64,000 nucleotides of DNA from Azolla caroliniana (taxonomy: Eukaryota > Polypodiophyta), in assembly GCA_043228905.1 (NCBI GenBank), contig JBHGNT010000001.1, positions 14,756,001-14,820,000 on the forward strand, read 5' to 3'. Made by a program: the position numbers and the translations under genes. A model generated the notes under the pieces. That model was not told the DNA's origin. It searched no databases and saw nothing but the letters and a program-made list of their open reading frames with translations. This document shows, piece by piece, positions 62,841 to 64,000 of the stretch; positions within the stretch are counted from its first letter, which is position 1; the number at the start of each line of letters is the position of its first letter.

Positions 62841-64000
62841 CTTATCATGAGTTTCATAGTTGATTTCGGTGGCGTCAAACTTGCATGACTAGAAAGCCAC
62901 AAGATGGAGCTTTTCATCCTTGCCTTGTTGTGACAAAATGTTACCCAACACGAAATCCGACGTGTCTGCTTTGATGATGAATGGATAGCATTGCATAAAG
63001 ACCATGTTCTCGAAGTCGTTTTAGTACTAACAATACATGAGAATCATGCTCTTCTTGGGTCTTCGAGTAAACCAGTAGATCATCCAGATAGATGATCAAA
63101 CAAACATCCAAGACATCTCGAAATATATCATTTGGCATGTGTTGGAAGACTGTTGGCGCATTAGTGAGGCCGAATGGCATGACCGTATACTCGAAGTGCC
63201 CATATTTGGTGCGAAACGTGGTCTTCCATTCATCTCCTGGTCGGATCCATACAAGGTTATATGATCCTCGTAAGTCGATCTTTGTGAAGAACCTTGCACC
63301 ATTGATCCGTTCTAAAAGACTTGAGATAAGGGGAAGTGCGTACCTTTTCCTGATGGTGACCTTATTCAAGCCATCGTAATCTACAACGAGACGAAGTGAT
63401 CCATCCTTTTTCTTGACGAAGAAAATGGGTGCGCTGGTTGGAGATTTCAAATGTTGAATGAAACCATTTGCCAAATTCTCCTCTATATAGGCTTGAAGGA
63501 CTTGTAGCTCGGTTGGTGACAAATTGTAGATCGGTCCCCATGGTGGCTCTTTTCTCGGTTGTAAATCGATGGGACAATCATATGGTCGATGGTGAAGAAG
63601 CGTATTGGCTTGTACTTTATCGAACACATCGGCATAATGACGATATTTCTCTAGAAGTTGAACGGTGGACTCTTCTTTAGTGGTGTTGGAGGGTTTTACT
63701 GATACTGCGAAGAGAAACATTTCTTCCTTGCGTCCTTCCTCACGCAACTGATTTAGCGAAATGGTTGCAATCTTATGAGTAGATCCTCGGGTTTGTCGAT
63801 ACCGGATTTCTCTTGTTCTCCAATCTATGTATGGGTTATGTTATTCGAACCATGGTAATACCAAAACAATGGGATTTTCTGGGATACTAATTATATTAAA
63901 GTATACTACACATACTAAATTATTTAGGACAATATTAACGGGCTCTGACTCTTCTATGTTATTTCCGGAAGCAATGGGACGACCATCAATGACTAATATA
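62841..64000 (-). pseudogene. Gypsy B protease edge, RT and RNase H start
   Basis: From the right edge: the end of a protease-like region (63800-64000, matching 10300-10450), then a 268-codon frame 62941-63747: [88 protein letters not shown] and catalytic YLDD at 63079-63090. At about 62990 a deletion removes the RT thumb and RNase H start. The reading resumes as IIKADTSDFVLGNIL and ATEINYETHDKEL at 62841, which joins LAIVDSF at 45646 once Copia C8 is removed. Continues beyond the window. Confidence 0.9.

Overview
The window is plant nuclear DNA made almost entirely of nested, decayed retrotransposons. I found no intact host gene, rRNA operon or CRISPR array. Evidence for a plant: Copia elements primed by initiator tRNA (primer-binding site TGGTATCAGAGC at 24486-24497), Ty3/Gypsy elements, LINEs, 5-bp target-site duplications (TSDs), and premature stops that mostly look like cytosine deamination in CHG context. 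A fern is my best guess, from general resemblance of the Copia and LINE proteins to fern sequences and from the Sushi/Tcn1-like Gypsy gag. That guess is from memory and was not tested.

Families named here: Copia X (C2, C4, C8; pol with a C-terminal extension), Copia Y (C1, C3), Copia Z (host element H, and C6), Gypsy G1 (elements A and B plus solo LTRs), Gypsy G2 (element C), L (gag-only LTR element L3 and solo LTR S2), S (solo LTRs at 11.6 and 29.1 kb), and one LINE family (A and B).

Layout. 1-4430 is AT-rich with no recognisable gene. 4.4-18.9 kb is the wreck of Copia Z on the minus strand: its integrase, RT-start and RNase H pieces (18.9, 13.3 and 4.8 kb) are collinear but separated by LINE B (plus), Gypsy A (minus) and LINE A (minus). 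18.9-27.2 kb is Copia C1 (minus) with complete Copia C2 (20192-24884, TSD GTATC) inside. At 27.21 kb C1 meets C3, the same family in opposite orientation, giving a kilobase-scale inverted repeat. 31.1-37.4 kb is Copia C4 (plus) carrying two solo LTRs. 37.4-39.5 kb is the 5' part (protease, gag, PBS, LTR) of a Copia Z-like element on the minus strand. 39.6-40.2 kb is a tandem tRNA-like array, followed by about 1.7 kb without a gene. 42-44 kb is Copia C6.

44.5-64 kb is the best-preserved stack: Gypsy B (minus) is split by Copia C8 (plus, TSD AGCTC), C8 is split by L3 (minus), and the 5' LTR of L3 is split by Gypsy C (54164-62078, TSD GTGTA). Gypsy C is the most unusual object. A complete tRNA-Arg(UCU) including its CCA tail is copied next to the 5' LTR, its gag-protease region is replaced by a duplicate of its own 3' end, it carries a long coiled-coil ORF downstream of pol, and an inverted copy of the PBS lies 2 bp before its 3' LTR where a polypurine tract is expected.

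The genes form no host pathway. Each element encodes subsets of gag, protease, integrase, RT and RNase H, or LINE ORF1 and endonuclease-RT, and almost all are interrupted.
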